From Vitrella brassicaformis (lineage: Eukaryota; Sar; Vitrellaceae), in the NCBI GenBank assembly GCA_001179505.1, contig CDMY01000859.1, forward strand, positions 37,867 to 101,866: a stretch of 64,000 nucleotides of DNA. The letters are read 5' to 3'. Positions 47,104-57,630 of this stretch are shown here, one piece after another (within the stretch, counting starts at the first letter, position 1; each line of letters starts with the position of its first letter). The notes under the pieces are model-generated. The model did not search any database. It saw only the letters and a list, made by a program, of their open reading frames with translations, and was not told the origin of the DNA. The translations under genes and the position numbers were made by a program.

Positions 47104-49705
47104 TCACCGCCTGCCGCTCTGACACAGGGAGACACACACATAAAATGGTGTGGATCGAACACCTGACCCACACGCGCACCCGAATAGGCTTCTGTAGAGG
47201 GGGATCTCGTGTTGGTTGACTCGCACTGAGGGTGGTGGGGGTGGTGGGGCGTTGGTCGCAGGATGTCGACGCACGCCAGGGACACTGTTGAGGACCGCCC
47301 CGCCCCGCGCCGACCCCCCGCTCGACATGTTGCTACGGCCTGCCGTTGCTGCTGATTGCGCGTTGGGTGACGATGGATCCGGAGCTGGTGCTTGGGCGAG
47401 TGCAGGAGCCGGGGATGGCTCACTGGGTGCTGCTGTGGGCTCACTGACCGCAACCCCCTCGCCCTCAACCTTCTCCGGGGTAACTGAAGGAGCCCAGCTT
47501 CTGGCAAAGACCTCGATCCGCTGGACTCGGCCCCGCTGCGGCGGCGGGATGTCTGGCCCAGTCACGGCCAGTCTCGCACGTGTGTCGCTCGAGACGCCTG
47601 GCGGCTGTGTGTGGGCAGAGGTGGTGGTGGGGTCAGGGAGCTGGAGGGTGAGGGCCTCCAGCCCCTGCAACGCGTGGTGCAGCGCGTCCTCGATCTCCGC
47701 CAGCGTGCTGCGGTCGCCCTCGTGGAAGCTGGTGGCCACTTTGCTGATGTTGCACATCTTGTCCAGCCAGTTCCTCGCCCACTCGAGGCCGCTTGGTTTG
47801 TCCAACAGGCCGCCCAGAGGGCTGTCGAGGCTCTTCTCGTCACCGAGGGTAGGGCGGCCTCGGCTGTCGATGAAGTGCTTGCGACGCGGGAGGCCCGCAG
47901 TGGCGCGCAGCTCAATCTCGAAGCGAACCTCCTCCTCCTCCCCCGGCGCCAGGGAGTCATCGATGGGGCGGCCCCGAGTGGCGGCTGAGTGGATCAGCAG
48001 TCCGCAGCAGTATGCCGCGGTCGCCTCGCCCACCCAGACGCCCTCCTGCTCCCCCTTGCCCACCAGCAGCCCTCTGGCACGGAGCTGGTTGCGGGCCTTG
48101 GCCCGCGCGTCCGCCACACCGGGCATTTCGGCCTTCTGCGCCTCGTTCCATGGGCCAGCTCGTCCGAAAGAGATGATGGTCTCCGGCGCCTGAAACGAGC
48201 GGGTGCCGCAGGGAATCTGCAGCTCCTTGAGCTGCCTGGCACAGTCCAGCGGGACGAGGGCCGTGCGGTCGGCGGGGCCCAAGAAGGTGGGCGGCTGTCG
48301 AGTGCTGGCCCTGCTGCCGGTGCTCGTCCCCGTTCGGCTGCTGCCGGTGCTGCTGCTGCTGTGGGCGCCGCTGAGGGTGATGATGTTGCCAAGGTCGATC
48401 ATCCTGACGCCATTGTCGGCTGGGTATGGCCGCAGGGGCCTCTTGCCGTGCAGGGTCGTCTGGGGTATCATCACGTTCTTGTAGAAGCCGTCTGGGTGGA
48501 GGACGCCGCAGTCCATGGCTCCCCCGTGGGCCTGGACCACGAGGAGGAGGGCGCGGGTGATGACCAGGAGGTCCTGCCGCAGCAGCTCTACCCTCTCCTC
48601 GAGTGTGCTCGTGTCGATGCTGCGCTCGAAGCGATCCACAGCCGCACCCACGTTGTATGGGGTGAGGTCGCTGACTTCCGCCCACCCAAACTGCTTGGCG
48701 GCCTCGACGAACTCATCACCTGCATTCAGGACACACACACAACACAGCACGACAAACACGGACCACAATGAGGGACCTGCCCGCCCCACATGACCCGCCG
48801 TCCCGGTGCCCTGATCTATCTGCTCTGGCCTGATCTTGCTTCCCCCCTGGCTGCCCACAGTGCGTGGCTCGCTCGCTGCCTCACTCACCCTCAAGCACCT
48901 CCATGGCTATGCACAGCACGGCGGTCTTAGTGCCGTTGGCCTTTTCGTACATGGCCGGCTTGCCGGGGTCGGTGTCCGCCACCAAGAGGCGGATGAAGGG
49001 CGGCCACCCCCCCATCCGCCGCATGGCCTTGGCCTCGGCCTGCAGCTCCGCTATCCCCTGCTGCTGGGTTGGGGGATTGTTGGGCAGGAGGGTGAGCCGC
49101 TTCAAGGCCACCTCGACTGGCATGCCGTCCCCGCACGGCAGAGGCCGCCAAAGCTTGGCCCGCACGACAGCCTCACCCTTGCCCTTGCCGAGAGTGGGGC
49201 CCTCTTCAAACTCGGCCCTGTGGCCGGTCTGAAAGACGATGGCCGACATGCTCATCGTCTGCTGCTGATGCTGCTGCTGGTGCTGGTGAGCGGACGCTGC
49301 TGAGGGAGGCACAGTAGCGCTGCTGGTGCTACTGGTCGACTCACACGACACCTGGCCGCCGATGTCGTGAGAGTCGTCGGGCGGTGTGGGCGTCGGGCCT
49401 GGTGCTGGTGCTACTCCTGGTGGAAATGTGCTCTCAGACCTGACACATCCATGTCACAACACCAAACACAACACCAAACACATAAGTGACACGTACATGG
49501 ACGGATGGATGGATGGATGTGTCGTGTCGTGTTGCGTTGTGTTGTGTTGTCGTGTGTCGTCATCTCACTTGAGAGGTGGGTCGTGAGCGTCGTCAGCATC
49601 AGGATCGGTGTGCTGCTCCTTATGCTTGCTGCCATCTCCCGCCGCAGATACGCTACGCTCGCCGCCAACAAGACCAACATCCACACACCCACTGCGTACA
49701 CGCAT
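47104..49705 (-). CDS. Divergent kinase-like protein, paralogue 3
   Basis: Exons 49705-49569, 49439-48889 and 48719-47104 close in phase to 767 residues. Exon 1 starts MRVRSGCVDVGLVGG. The kinase-like core begins after a Gln/Ser-rich linker: IVFQTGHRAEFEEG, loop GKGKGEAVV, lysine strand VEVALKRL, LHPDGFYKNVMIP at the catalytic loop (His, Asp and Asn kept), RMIDLGNIIT at the DFG position (DLG), and SFQAPETI at APE. The C-terminal half carries a helical domain (LEWARNWLDKMCNISKVATS) and a Pro/Ala-rich tail. It is more like paralogue 4 than 1 or 2. A 45-base GT-AG segment at 47164-47120 could be a last intron that changes the final residues. Confidence 0.8.
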
Positions 49706-50332
49706 CAACCATGCATGGGAGAAGGAAGATCAATCAAGGAGGAGAGGCCACAGACACTTTGTGTGGGTGTGGTACAGTACCTGGTGTGGCGCGGGTGTGG
49801 CAGGCTCTCCCCTACCGCGCCACGGACGGAAACAGAGAAGAGGCGTCCTGATGGACAGGCCCGTTGGACAGCAGACGGATCTCCAGCAGCAGCCGTCTGC
49901 ATCAATACACGCAGACACACAAGTTAGTTACACATGTACACGAACGAACACTCACCCTCTTTGTTGAAGTAGTTTGGGCGGCACTCTCAGCACCTCCCGA
50001 CGCGTCGCCGCTCATCTCTCCTCGCCGGTCCGTATCAGCCGCAGAGGAGGAAGCCGCCATTGACACAAGACGCCTGCACGAGCGACAAACAAAGCGAGCG
50101 CAGAGGAAACTACGCATGAGCCTTCGTGGGGAATGGATGCATCAGTGCCTCTCTCTCAATCTCTCTCACCTAGATGCAGTAGCCGAAACGCCTGAAGAAA
50201 CGCCTCACCATGCGTGGCGCTCCCAAGGTCTCTCTGCTTCCTGCCGGCCCGCCTCGTTCACCTTCGCCAACGGTTTGCAGCCATCCGGACGGGAGGAATG
50301 TGGCGTGTGACGAACATCTTCCAAGCCCCACT
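49706..50332. other. Upstream region of kinase-like paralogue 3
   Basis: About 630 bases between the paralogue 3 start codon and the duplicated 104-bp promoter segment at 50333. Short open frames on both strands lack support. Presumed 5' UTR or promoter. Confidence 0.45.
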
Positions 50333-50436
50333 AAACCCCGAACCCTGCAAATGAAACCCTGGATGGGCCGCTTCCCTGCATGAGACGGACAGCCACGGCC
50401 ATTGCAAACATACCCATGGAGTGTGACAGACTGTAC
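50333..50436. repeat. 104-bp duplicated upstream element, copy 1
   Basis: Identical to 52738-52841 except for two substitutions. Copy 1 lies upstream of kinase-like paralogue 3 and copy 2 directly upstream of paralogue 4, both in the same orientation relative to the genes. This points to a shared promoter segment. Confidence 0.9.
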
Positions 50437-50656
50437 ACGCAGGCACGCCAGACTGAGTCCATACCCACTCCCGTGTCCATTTAGCTGCACAACAAGCATT
50501 CCCTTCCCTGCCCCTCACCATGCACATGCCCTCCAATCCATCCAATCTGTCCACCCACCCAGGCAGGCAGGGAGGCAGCCACTCAGACGGCCACAGAGAG
50601 TAGGATCGTCACAAACCCAGCAGACAGCCAGCCAGCCAGCCAGCCAGCCAGACAGC

Positions 50657-50860
50657 TGAGCCAATGGAAGCAAAGAGTGCAGCAAAGCATCGCAACTTTG
50701 TACCCCCACACCCCCACCCACCCTCCACGGTCTGCGAGTGAGTGTCCTGTGTGCAGCGACAAGGCAGCCACGTTCCCTCCGCCCCTCAGCCATGCAACGA
50801 CCTCTTGCATGGCTGAGAGACACTGTCTGTGGCACACACGAGCTACAGCACACACATTCG
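50657..50860 (-). pseudogene. ESF1 promoter fragment, second duplicate
   Basis: The reverse complement matches the ESF1 upstream region 19940-20075: a stretch through GTAGCTCGTGTGTGCCACAG, then AGACCGTGGAGGGTGG and GTACAAAGTTGCGATGCTTT. It carries an extra segment of about 90 bp that is also present in the copy at 44480-44566 but absent from the functional gene, so the functional copy has probably lost it. No coding exons remain. Confidence 0.8.
50785..50817. repeat. Perfect 13-bp hairpin in the ESF1-promoter duplicate
   Basis: CTCAGCCATGCAA, loop CGACCTC, then TTGCATGGCTGAG. The arm pairing is perfect here and degraded in the second duplicate near 44515. Confidence 0.9.
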
Positions 50861-51002
50861 TTTGGTGGACAAAACATAGCATGTAACATGGCATCCATCG
50901 CACGAAAAACAGCAGCATCAGCACCGTGCATCCATCCGTCCGTCCAATCGTCTACCTCTCCTCTCTGCCCTCCTTCTAGCTGGCCCCCTTGCCCCAACCG
51001 CT

Positions 51003-52660
51003 CTACATGCGTGCGATGCCCCTGCCGATGGTCTCGACGCCGGCCCTGATGCCCTCTGCGAGCTGCTCCGCGCCCTCCCTGATGTCCGTGGCGAGTGCCC
51101 ATGTGCCCATCATGAGGTCTTGGTCACCCGACCGGACCTCCCAGATGACGCGCCCATAATCATCTACTTCACCGGACGGCTCTCACCACTCCCACTCCCC
51201 CGTCCATGCGCTTGGCCGCCAGTGCGCCACGGGATGCTGGTTGATGGCCCCCACTGTGGGCACCAGGCGGGCGTTGCACGCCTTGTATTGGGGTGCGAGC
51301 ATCGCGAGGGCCCTGAAGAGCTCCGTCTCGATGTCGCTGAGGGTTCCGCGGTTGGCCATGTCCGCGCTCATGCCCCTCGCTGTGATGCGGCAGATGGTGT
51401 CCAACCAGCTCTCGGCGTACTGCAGCTGGGGTGACTTGAGGGGGAGGGTGTCGAGCGGGCTGTCGACCTGGCCGTGGTAGGAGAGGGGGCGGCCGTCATG
51501 CTGCAAGAGGGGCCTGCCCAGGCCCGCGGCGGTGCGCAGCTCTGCCTTGTCAGTGCCCTTGTTGATGGCCACCCCTCTGGTAACGGCATGAAAGATGCTC
51601 GAGACGCCATACACCGCCACCGACTCGTCCACCCTGATCTCCTCTCGGCCGTCGGGGTGCAGCAGCAGCACCCTATTGGCGTGCAGGTCTTCTCGCACCT
51701 CCTTCAGGGCGTCCTTGAACTCCTCCCTCCCCTCCGGCCAGTCAGCGGGCCTGCCGGACTGCAGCACCACGGTCTCGGGCGACCGGAACCATTTCGTGCT
51801 GCCGGGCCGCTGATGCTGAGCCGCCTGGGTGTCGGGGTCCAGAGGGATGAAGGCGCTGCGGCTGCTGGGGTCCACCGTGACCATGTTGCCCAGGTCAATG
51901 GCCCGCACGCCGTTGTCCGCCGGATAGCGGTGGGGGTGCCGTTTGACGAACAGCACGCGTCGGGGCAGCATGATGTTCCTGTAGAAGCTATCCAGGAGAA
52001 CCGCGCCGCGTGACAGGGCTCCCTGGTGGGCCTGCGTGACCAGGATGAGGGCCACGGTGATGGCCCTGAGGTCCTCGCGAAGCCGCTCCACCTTCTCCTC
52101 GAAGCTGCTCTTGCTGCTGCGGAATCGCTCGGCCACATTCAGCAGGTTGAACGAGCCGGGGCGTTCCTCACCGTCCCAGCCGAACAGCTTGTTCGTCTCG
52201 ACAAACCCATCAGGGCCTGCAGGCAGCCAGTGTGCAAACAGGGATACACATCTGATATGTTCTGATCTGATCTAATCTAATGTGGCTCACCAAGGTATTC
52301 CATTGCGATGCACAGCACGGCCTCCTTCGTCCCGTCGCTCTTGTGGTAGGTGGCTGGGCTGTGGGGATGGGTGGCGGCCGCGAGAACCGGCAGGAATGGC
52401 GGCCGGCCGGCCATCTGCAGCATCTTGCTCTCCTCGATTTGCAGCCCTCGCACCTCGTCGTCGTCGAAGGTGCCGTCCTCCTTCGGCGAGAGGCGCTTGA
52501 CGGCGGCCGTGACGGGTGCGCCGTTGGGCTGCCGTAGGACGCCGAGGAGGACGGGCTCACCCTTGCCCTTGCCCGCTATGGCGCCTTCCCAGAGCTCCAC
52601 CCACTTACGTACCCACTTCCCGTCCTGGAACTTGGGCTGGAAAACGATGCACGCCGGCAT
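51003..52660 (-). pseudogene. Divergent kinase-like protein, paralogue 4, with in-frame TGA
   Basis: Exons 52660-52291 and 52216-51003 close in phase (528 codons). ATG start MPACIVFQPKFQDGKW; loop GKGKGEPVL; lysine strand TAAVKRL; the catalytic-loop position reads AVLLDSFYRNIMLP, so His of HRD is Leu while Asp and Asn remain; DFG position AIDLGNMV; SFRSPETV-like APE segment (KWFRSPETVV). TGA at 51185-51183 interrupts the frame exactly where paralogue 2 has the second Trp of EREWWQPS. The frame continues to a TAG at 51003 with a conserved tail (VIWEVRSGDQDL, GVETIGRGIA). Either a single nonsense mutation (477-aa product to the stop) or a sequence error. The string TGGTGAGAG also resembles a splice donor, but no usable acceptor was found. 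Confidence 0.7.
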
Positions 52661-52737
52661 GGCTGATGCTGCTCGGCTGCTGCTGCTCTAGTGGTTCTCT
52701 CGTGTGGGCACCGTTGTGGCGCGTTCCAGACCCCACC

Positions 52738-52841
52738 AAACCCCGAACCCTGCAAATGAAACCCTGGATGGGCCGCTGCCCTGCATGAGACGGAGAGCCA
52801 CGGCCATTGCAAACATACCCATGGAGTGTGACAGACTGTAC
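52738..52841. repeat. 104-bp duplicated upstream element, copy 2
   Basis: Partner of 50333-50436. It lies 78 bases upstream of the paralogue 4 start codon, so it includes its promoter or 5' UTR. Confidence 0.9.
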
Positions 52842-53186
52842 GTGACTTCGCTCATTCATGTGCAAAAGCAGCTTCATTGATTGTCTCCCTCCTCCTTCAC
52901 ACCACCATGATGGGTCACAACAGCAGCTTTGCTGATTCTCCACAGCCCTCAATGACAAACACACACACACATCCACACACACATTCCCACACACACACAC
53001 ATGAATTACGCTGCGCACCAAAAAGGGAGCATTCACCGACCACCACTCACTGAGCTGAGCAGCAGCGCTGCCTCTACAGCCGCTGAATGAATGACTATCC
53101 ACACACTTGACACGTGCAGCAGAAAGCCAGCCAGCTATACACAAGGAAAACAGAGACAAAAGGGTGGGTGCCGTCCGGCAATCTAG

Positions 53187-55125
53187 CTAACCGCCACAAC
53201 TCTTGCCGTCTGCAGCGCTCTCTAGCCGCACGTAGACCTTCACCGGCGTCAGCGGCAGCATCAGGGAAGGCTCCGTCGACGCCTCGGGCGCACCCTCCGC
53301 CCGCACACACGTGTGGTCGGCCAGCAGCTTGGCGAGTATCAGCTTCATGAGGGGGAAGGCCACACCAGAGCCTGGGCAGCCCCTCTTGCCGATTGAGAAG
53401 GGGAAGAAGACGGGCGAGTGGCCGTGGGCGCCCTTGGTGTGGCGGGGCGGCGACACTCTGGCGGTAGACGACGGCAGGGCCTCCTGCTGGCCTTGCTGGC
53501 TCCCATCGACTGTCAGGAATCGTGACGGATCAAAACTGTGGGGCTTCTCCCAGATGCTCTCGTCTCTGCACACAGACAGACACAGAGAAACAAACCTCGT
53601 GAGTGCAAAGCAGTGTTTAAACGGCGTGAGGGAGGACTCACCGGTGGACGAGCCATGGGTTGGTGAATACGTCGCATCCCTTCCGCATGGCGAGGGTTTC
53701 GCCGAGCGTGTGATCCTCCACCACCTTGCGGCCGATGTGGATCGGTGGATACATCCTAACACACATACAGAAAGACGCCTTGAATACGACGCACTGGCTG
53801 GGAGATCACTGCTTGTCAGCCGGTGCTCACCTGAGTGTCTCCAACAGGACGCCATGCAAGATGGGCAGCCTGTCGACGTGCTCAAAGCCCACTGCATGAC
53901 GGCTGAGGCCGCACACACGGTGAATCTCGTCACGCACCAACCCCTTAACGAACAACATAACATCGACAACAATCCCCACCCACCCCACCAAGACGCTTCT
54001 CTCCCTCCCCCTTCTGTCTATGTACCTGCCACTGGCAGTTCTCGTCTTGCGCCAGGTGCCAGAGTGTCCATACGATGGTGGTCGACACGGACGCCGCCCC
54101 GGTGAACAGCAGCTCCAGGATGACCTCTGTCCTGTCCTCCAGGCTCATCGACGGGTGCGACGCATTCAGGTGGGCGATGGCGCACCAGGGCCGGTCAGAG
54201 GGGTGGGCGGCGATGCGCTGGCGGACAGCTGTCCGGAGGGCATGGCAGAGGGAACGGAATCGGATGTTCCTCAGGAAAGGAAGTCTGTGCCAAAACCTGC
54301 GTCAACACACACCTGTCAGCGCCCTGGTGTCGATTCTTTTGTCTGCGACGCGTACCACACTGTGTGTGTGAGCGGATCGTCGATCTGCTCGATGACAGCC
54401 TTCCACGCCCCCTCATACAGACGCCTCAGCTCCTCGTCGGTCTCCCCCAGCACCTCCACAAGCACCACATTCCAGTAGAAGGATCGAAAAGCCACTGCAA
54501 AGTCCGCCATCTCGTGTGCCTTCAGCTGGTGGACGAAGCCGTCGATCAGCGGGTCGATTTGCGCCTGGAACAGAGCCCGATCATCGGGGCGCCTGAGGAG
54601 CTGAGAGACCAGCTGGTGGACCACAGGCCAGGCGTCGCTGCCCCCTGCTTCGCTCGCCTTGCCCTTGCCGCTGTAGGACAGGCGAGTCTTTCTGAAGGTC
54701 TCCAGCACCTGGATACAGCCACACCATAGAAACGACGATGTCTGCTTGGCTCTTTGGCTCACCCCATAGGCGTGCATCTTGGTGTAGCAGTCGTTGTGTG
54801 ACACGCACATCTGCCGCATCAGCACTGGGTCAGCGATGCAGTAGAAGGTCTTCAGGTTGAAGGGCAGCTGCAGCCTCAAAACGCCGCCCTCCTCACCAGC
54901 CCACCCACGCACGTGCTCCAGCAATGCACGTGAATTTCGCCGGGAGGACAGAAGACCCAGATCGGCCGAGAAGAGTGATAGCGACCGAGGAGCATGGCCA
55001 GTCCGCTTCTTCCGTGCAGCACAGAGAGCAGCAAGGGCTCCAAATAACACGAAGACAAGCAGAAGCGCCGCTCCTTCGAGAATCAGCAGTTGCGAAACGC
55101 CTTGGATTTCAGATACAGCTGGCAT
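53187..55125 (-). CDS. Cytochrome P450 monooxygenase
   Basis: Six exons (55125-54763, 54708-54356, 54296-54026, 53943-53831, 53755-53642, 53565-53187) close in phase to 530 residues. Residues 13-36 form a membrane anchor (LILEGAALLLVFVLFGALAA) followed by a basic stop-transfer ARKKR, as in microsomal P450s. Diagnostic motifs are the I-helix LELLFTGAASVSTTI, the ExxR in LLETLRMYPPIH, the PERF-equivalent FDPSRFL, and the haem-binding loop FFPFSIGKRGCPG, with the Cys ligand. The I-helix lacks the usual acid-threonine pair in its normal form. The substrate cannot be predicted. The gene shares a 186-bp divergent promoter with the transporter at 55312. Confidence 0.95.
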
Positions 55126-55311
55126 TGGGTGAGCACTGAAGCCTTCGGGTCTTCTCGGGGGGAGAAAAATTCCGAGCTCAAAAGTGCGAGCTCGTCTTGA
55201 GATCGTTTCAGATCTGGCACACAGGTCGGCGCTGAGGAGTCCTGCCGGCCTGTGCGGCAGCCCTCTGCCATTTGGCTGCGATCTATTCATTTACCTCGGC
55301 CCAGATCCAAG
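55126..55311. promoter_or_regulatory. Divergent P450 / SLC4 promoter with TGCGAGCTC motif
   Basis: Only 186 bases separate the two start codons. TGCGAGCTC lies at 55185-55193 and the related TCCGAGCTC at 55171-55179. This is the same nonamer as in the ESF1 and IFT52 promoters. Confidence 0.55.
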
Positions 55312-57630
55312 ATGAGGTGGTGTCTGATGCTGGCGCTTGTGTTGATCACCGTAGCTAATGGCAATGAGGCCTCTGCGTCGGCAGGGTTTGCTTTCCCAGC
55401 ACTCCATCGTCGCTCTGTTAGTCGCCTTCTACCGCAGACGCCGCCCTCTGATTCATCCCTGGTCAGGCCAAGCGCAGCTGCTGTTGCACTGGTGGATGAC
55501 GTCACGCAAGAGAAGCCGCAGCAGCCGCAGCAACTGGAGGCTGCACCCCTCGTCGAGCCATTCTGGGTGAGAAACACATCCATCGATGTGAGGCGGTGTT
55601 ACGCTTTTTTGGTGGCTTGGTGTGTGTGTTGTCTTTGATCAGCGTGGGATTGCACGTGACGCGAAGGCCCGCTATGCCCTCTATCGCTCTGACATAGTGG
55701 ACGGCATCTCCCTCAAGGCCCTCAGCTCCATTTTCTTCCTCTTCTTCGGCTGCCTGGCGCCCGCCGTGGCCTTCGGGTCGGCCATGGCTGCTGCCACCGG
55801 TGGGCAGATCGGCAGCATCGAGATGATCGTTGCCACGGGGATGCTCGGCCTCATCTACGCGGCCTTCTCTGCACAGCCGCTGACCATCATCGGCAGCACC
55901 GGGCCGGTGCTGGCCTTCACTTCGGCCCTGTACAAGGGGTGTCAGGCGATGCAGTTGCCCTTCCTGCCCACCTATGTGTGCATCGGCCTGTGGAACACGC
56001 TCTACCTGGGAATTGCGGCCGTCTTCTCGATGAGTAACAGCATCAAGTACCTGACGCGATGGACGGACGAGATCTTCAGCCTCTTGATATCGGTCATCTT
56101 CATGTACGAGGCCCTCGTGTACTTCTCAGGCCTCTTCACAAACACGGCTGGTAAATGTGGAAGAAACTCTATGAGCATTTGTCTGTTTCCATTTCTGTGC
56201 GCTGGGCGTATTCAGTGTCTGCGAGCACCGCTGCCCTGTCCACCGGCATCGGCGCCTTCACCTTCATCGCGGCGGTGCTGCTGTCTGGCCTGAGGAAGAG
56301 CCCCTTCTTCAACCGATTCATCCGCGACAAGACTGCAGACTTCGGGCCAACGATTGCTGTCGCTGGCGGCAGTGGTCTGGCGTACTTGGCTTACCTGAGG
56401 TACGGTATCCGTCTGCCCACCCTGAGCATGCCGTCAGCTCTCACGACGTCCACTGGGAGACCGTGGCTGATGCGTAAGTCTAAGACAACGAGCACAGACG
56501 ACAGAAGCACTCGGTGTTTTTTGTTTGTGTGGATTGTCAGTGCGCAGCCTGTCGTCGCTGCCCTTGTGGGTGCGTTGGGGGGCCGCTCTGCCCGCCCTGA
56601 TGTGCACGGTGCTGCTCTTCATGGACCAGAACATCACTGTTCGTCTGGTCAACAGCAACAAGCACAAGCTCAAGAAGCCCAACGGCTATGACCTGGACCT
56701 CGCCACACTCACCGTCACCACAGGTGCGCCGGTGCACGTGACGTTGCCGAGAGTGTCAAGCTGTTTGGCCCCTGTCGGTCATCAGGCATCTCGTCTGTGT
56801 TGGGGCTCCCTTGGCTGGTGGCCGCGACTGTGCGGTCCCTCAACCACGTCCGCTCGGTCATGAACTTCGACTACTCAAAGGTGCGACGAGAGAATACAAG
56901 CCGCGTGACACACAGTCTTTGTCTCTATGGCTGTGTCAGGGGGGCGATGACAGCAGTGCTGTCGTGGGTTGTGACGAGCAGCGTGTGACAGGGCTGGGGA
57001 TCCACACTCTCATCCTGACGTCAGTGATACTGTTCAGACAGCAGCTGGCGCTCCTGCCTGAAGCTGTACTCAAGGTCAGCCAGGCAGTACACATACGATG
57101 GCCAAACGAGCACAGGTGATTGGTGTTGTGTTGTGTTGTGTGTCAGGGTCTGTTCTTGTTCCTGGGTGTGTCCACCCTTGCTGGTAATGAGATGTGGCAG
57201 CGCACCAAGCTCTTCGTGACCGAACCGAAACTCGCACCCAAAAGGCCATGGTAAAGCGGACTGACAGACGTCACACAGACATGCACATCATGGGGGAGAG
57301 ATAGGCTGCCGGCCTGCCTGTCCTTGGATCTGCGACGTGCGCAGGACCAATGTGGTGCCATTGCGGAAGGTGCATCTGTTCACGGCCGCGCAAATCGCGT
57401 GCCTGGCCGCCGTCTGGCTGCTCAAGGTGAGGATGAGGCAACAGAGACCGACCGAACTATGGTAATGTCTCGGTGTGGTGTGTGATCTGTGACCTGTCTG
57501 TCTGCAGGAGAGTTCCATTGGTGTGATGTTTCCCGTCATCATAGCGCTGCTGCATCCCATTCGTGTGGCACTGGAGAGATACAAGGCATTCTCGGCAGAG
57601 GAGGTGGCAGTGCTTGACAGCGAGGATTGA
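55312..57630 (+). CDS. SLC4-type anion (bicarbonate) transporter with plastid-type leader
   Basis: Nine exons (55312-55566, 55643-56150, 56216-56473, 56541-56723, 56786-56880, 56940-57074, 57147-57250, 57345-57426, 57508-57630) close in phase to 580 residues. SLC4/Band 3 signatures are GISLKALSSIFFLFFGCLAP, FSAQPLTIIGSTGPVLAFT, MDQNITVRLVNSNKHKLKK followed by GYDLDL, and GLPWLVAATVRSLNHV. About ten to twelve membrane helices are apparent. The N-terminus is a signal peptide (MRWCLMLALVLITVANGNEA) followed by a Ser/Ala/Arg-rich stretch containing AGFAFPALHRRS. This matches the bipartite leader that carries proteins into secondary plastids. The inferred role is bicarbonate supply to the plastid. 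Plasma-membrane location cannot be excluded. Confidence 0.9.

Noticed and set aside
47216-48771. Plus-strand frames of 260-325 codons opposite kinase-like paralogue 3
   Set aside because: Antisense shadows of the real exon. No homology to other copies was seen on that strand.
50657-50886. CRISPR-like or satellite interpretation of repeated strings near 50.6-50.9 kb
   Set aside because: The repeats are explained by the ESF1-promoter duplication and AGCC microsatellites; there is no regular repeat-spacer pattern, and the genome is eukaryotic.
12017-51185. Nuclear reassignment of UGA as a sense codon
   Set aside because: Several well-supported genes here (IFT52, the DFT kinase, SLC4, the large GTPase) terminate at TGA, so the two internal TGAs are better explained as lesions, readthrough or errors.
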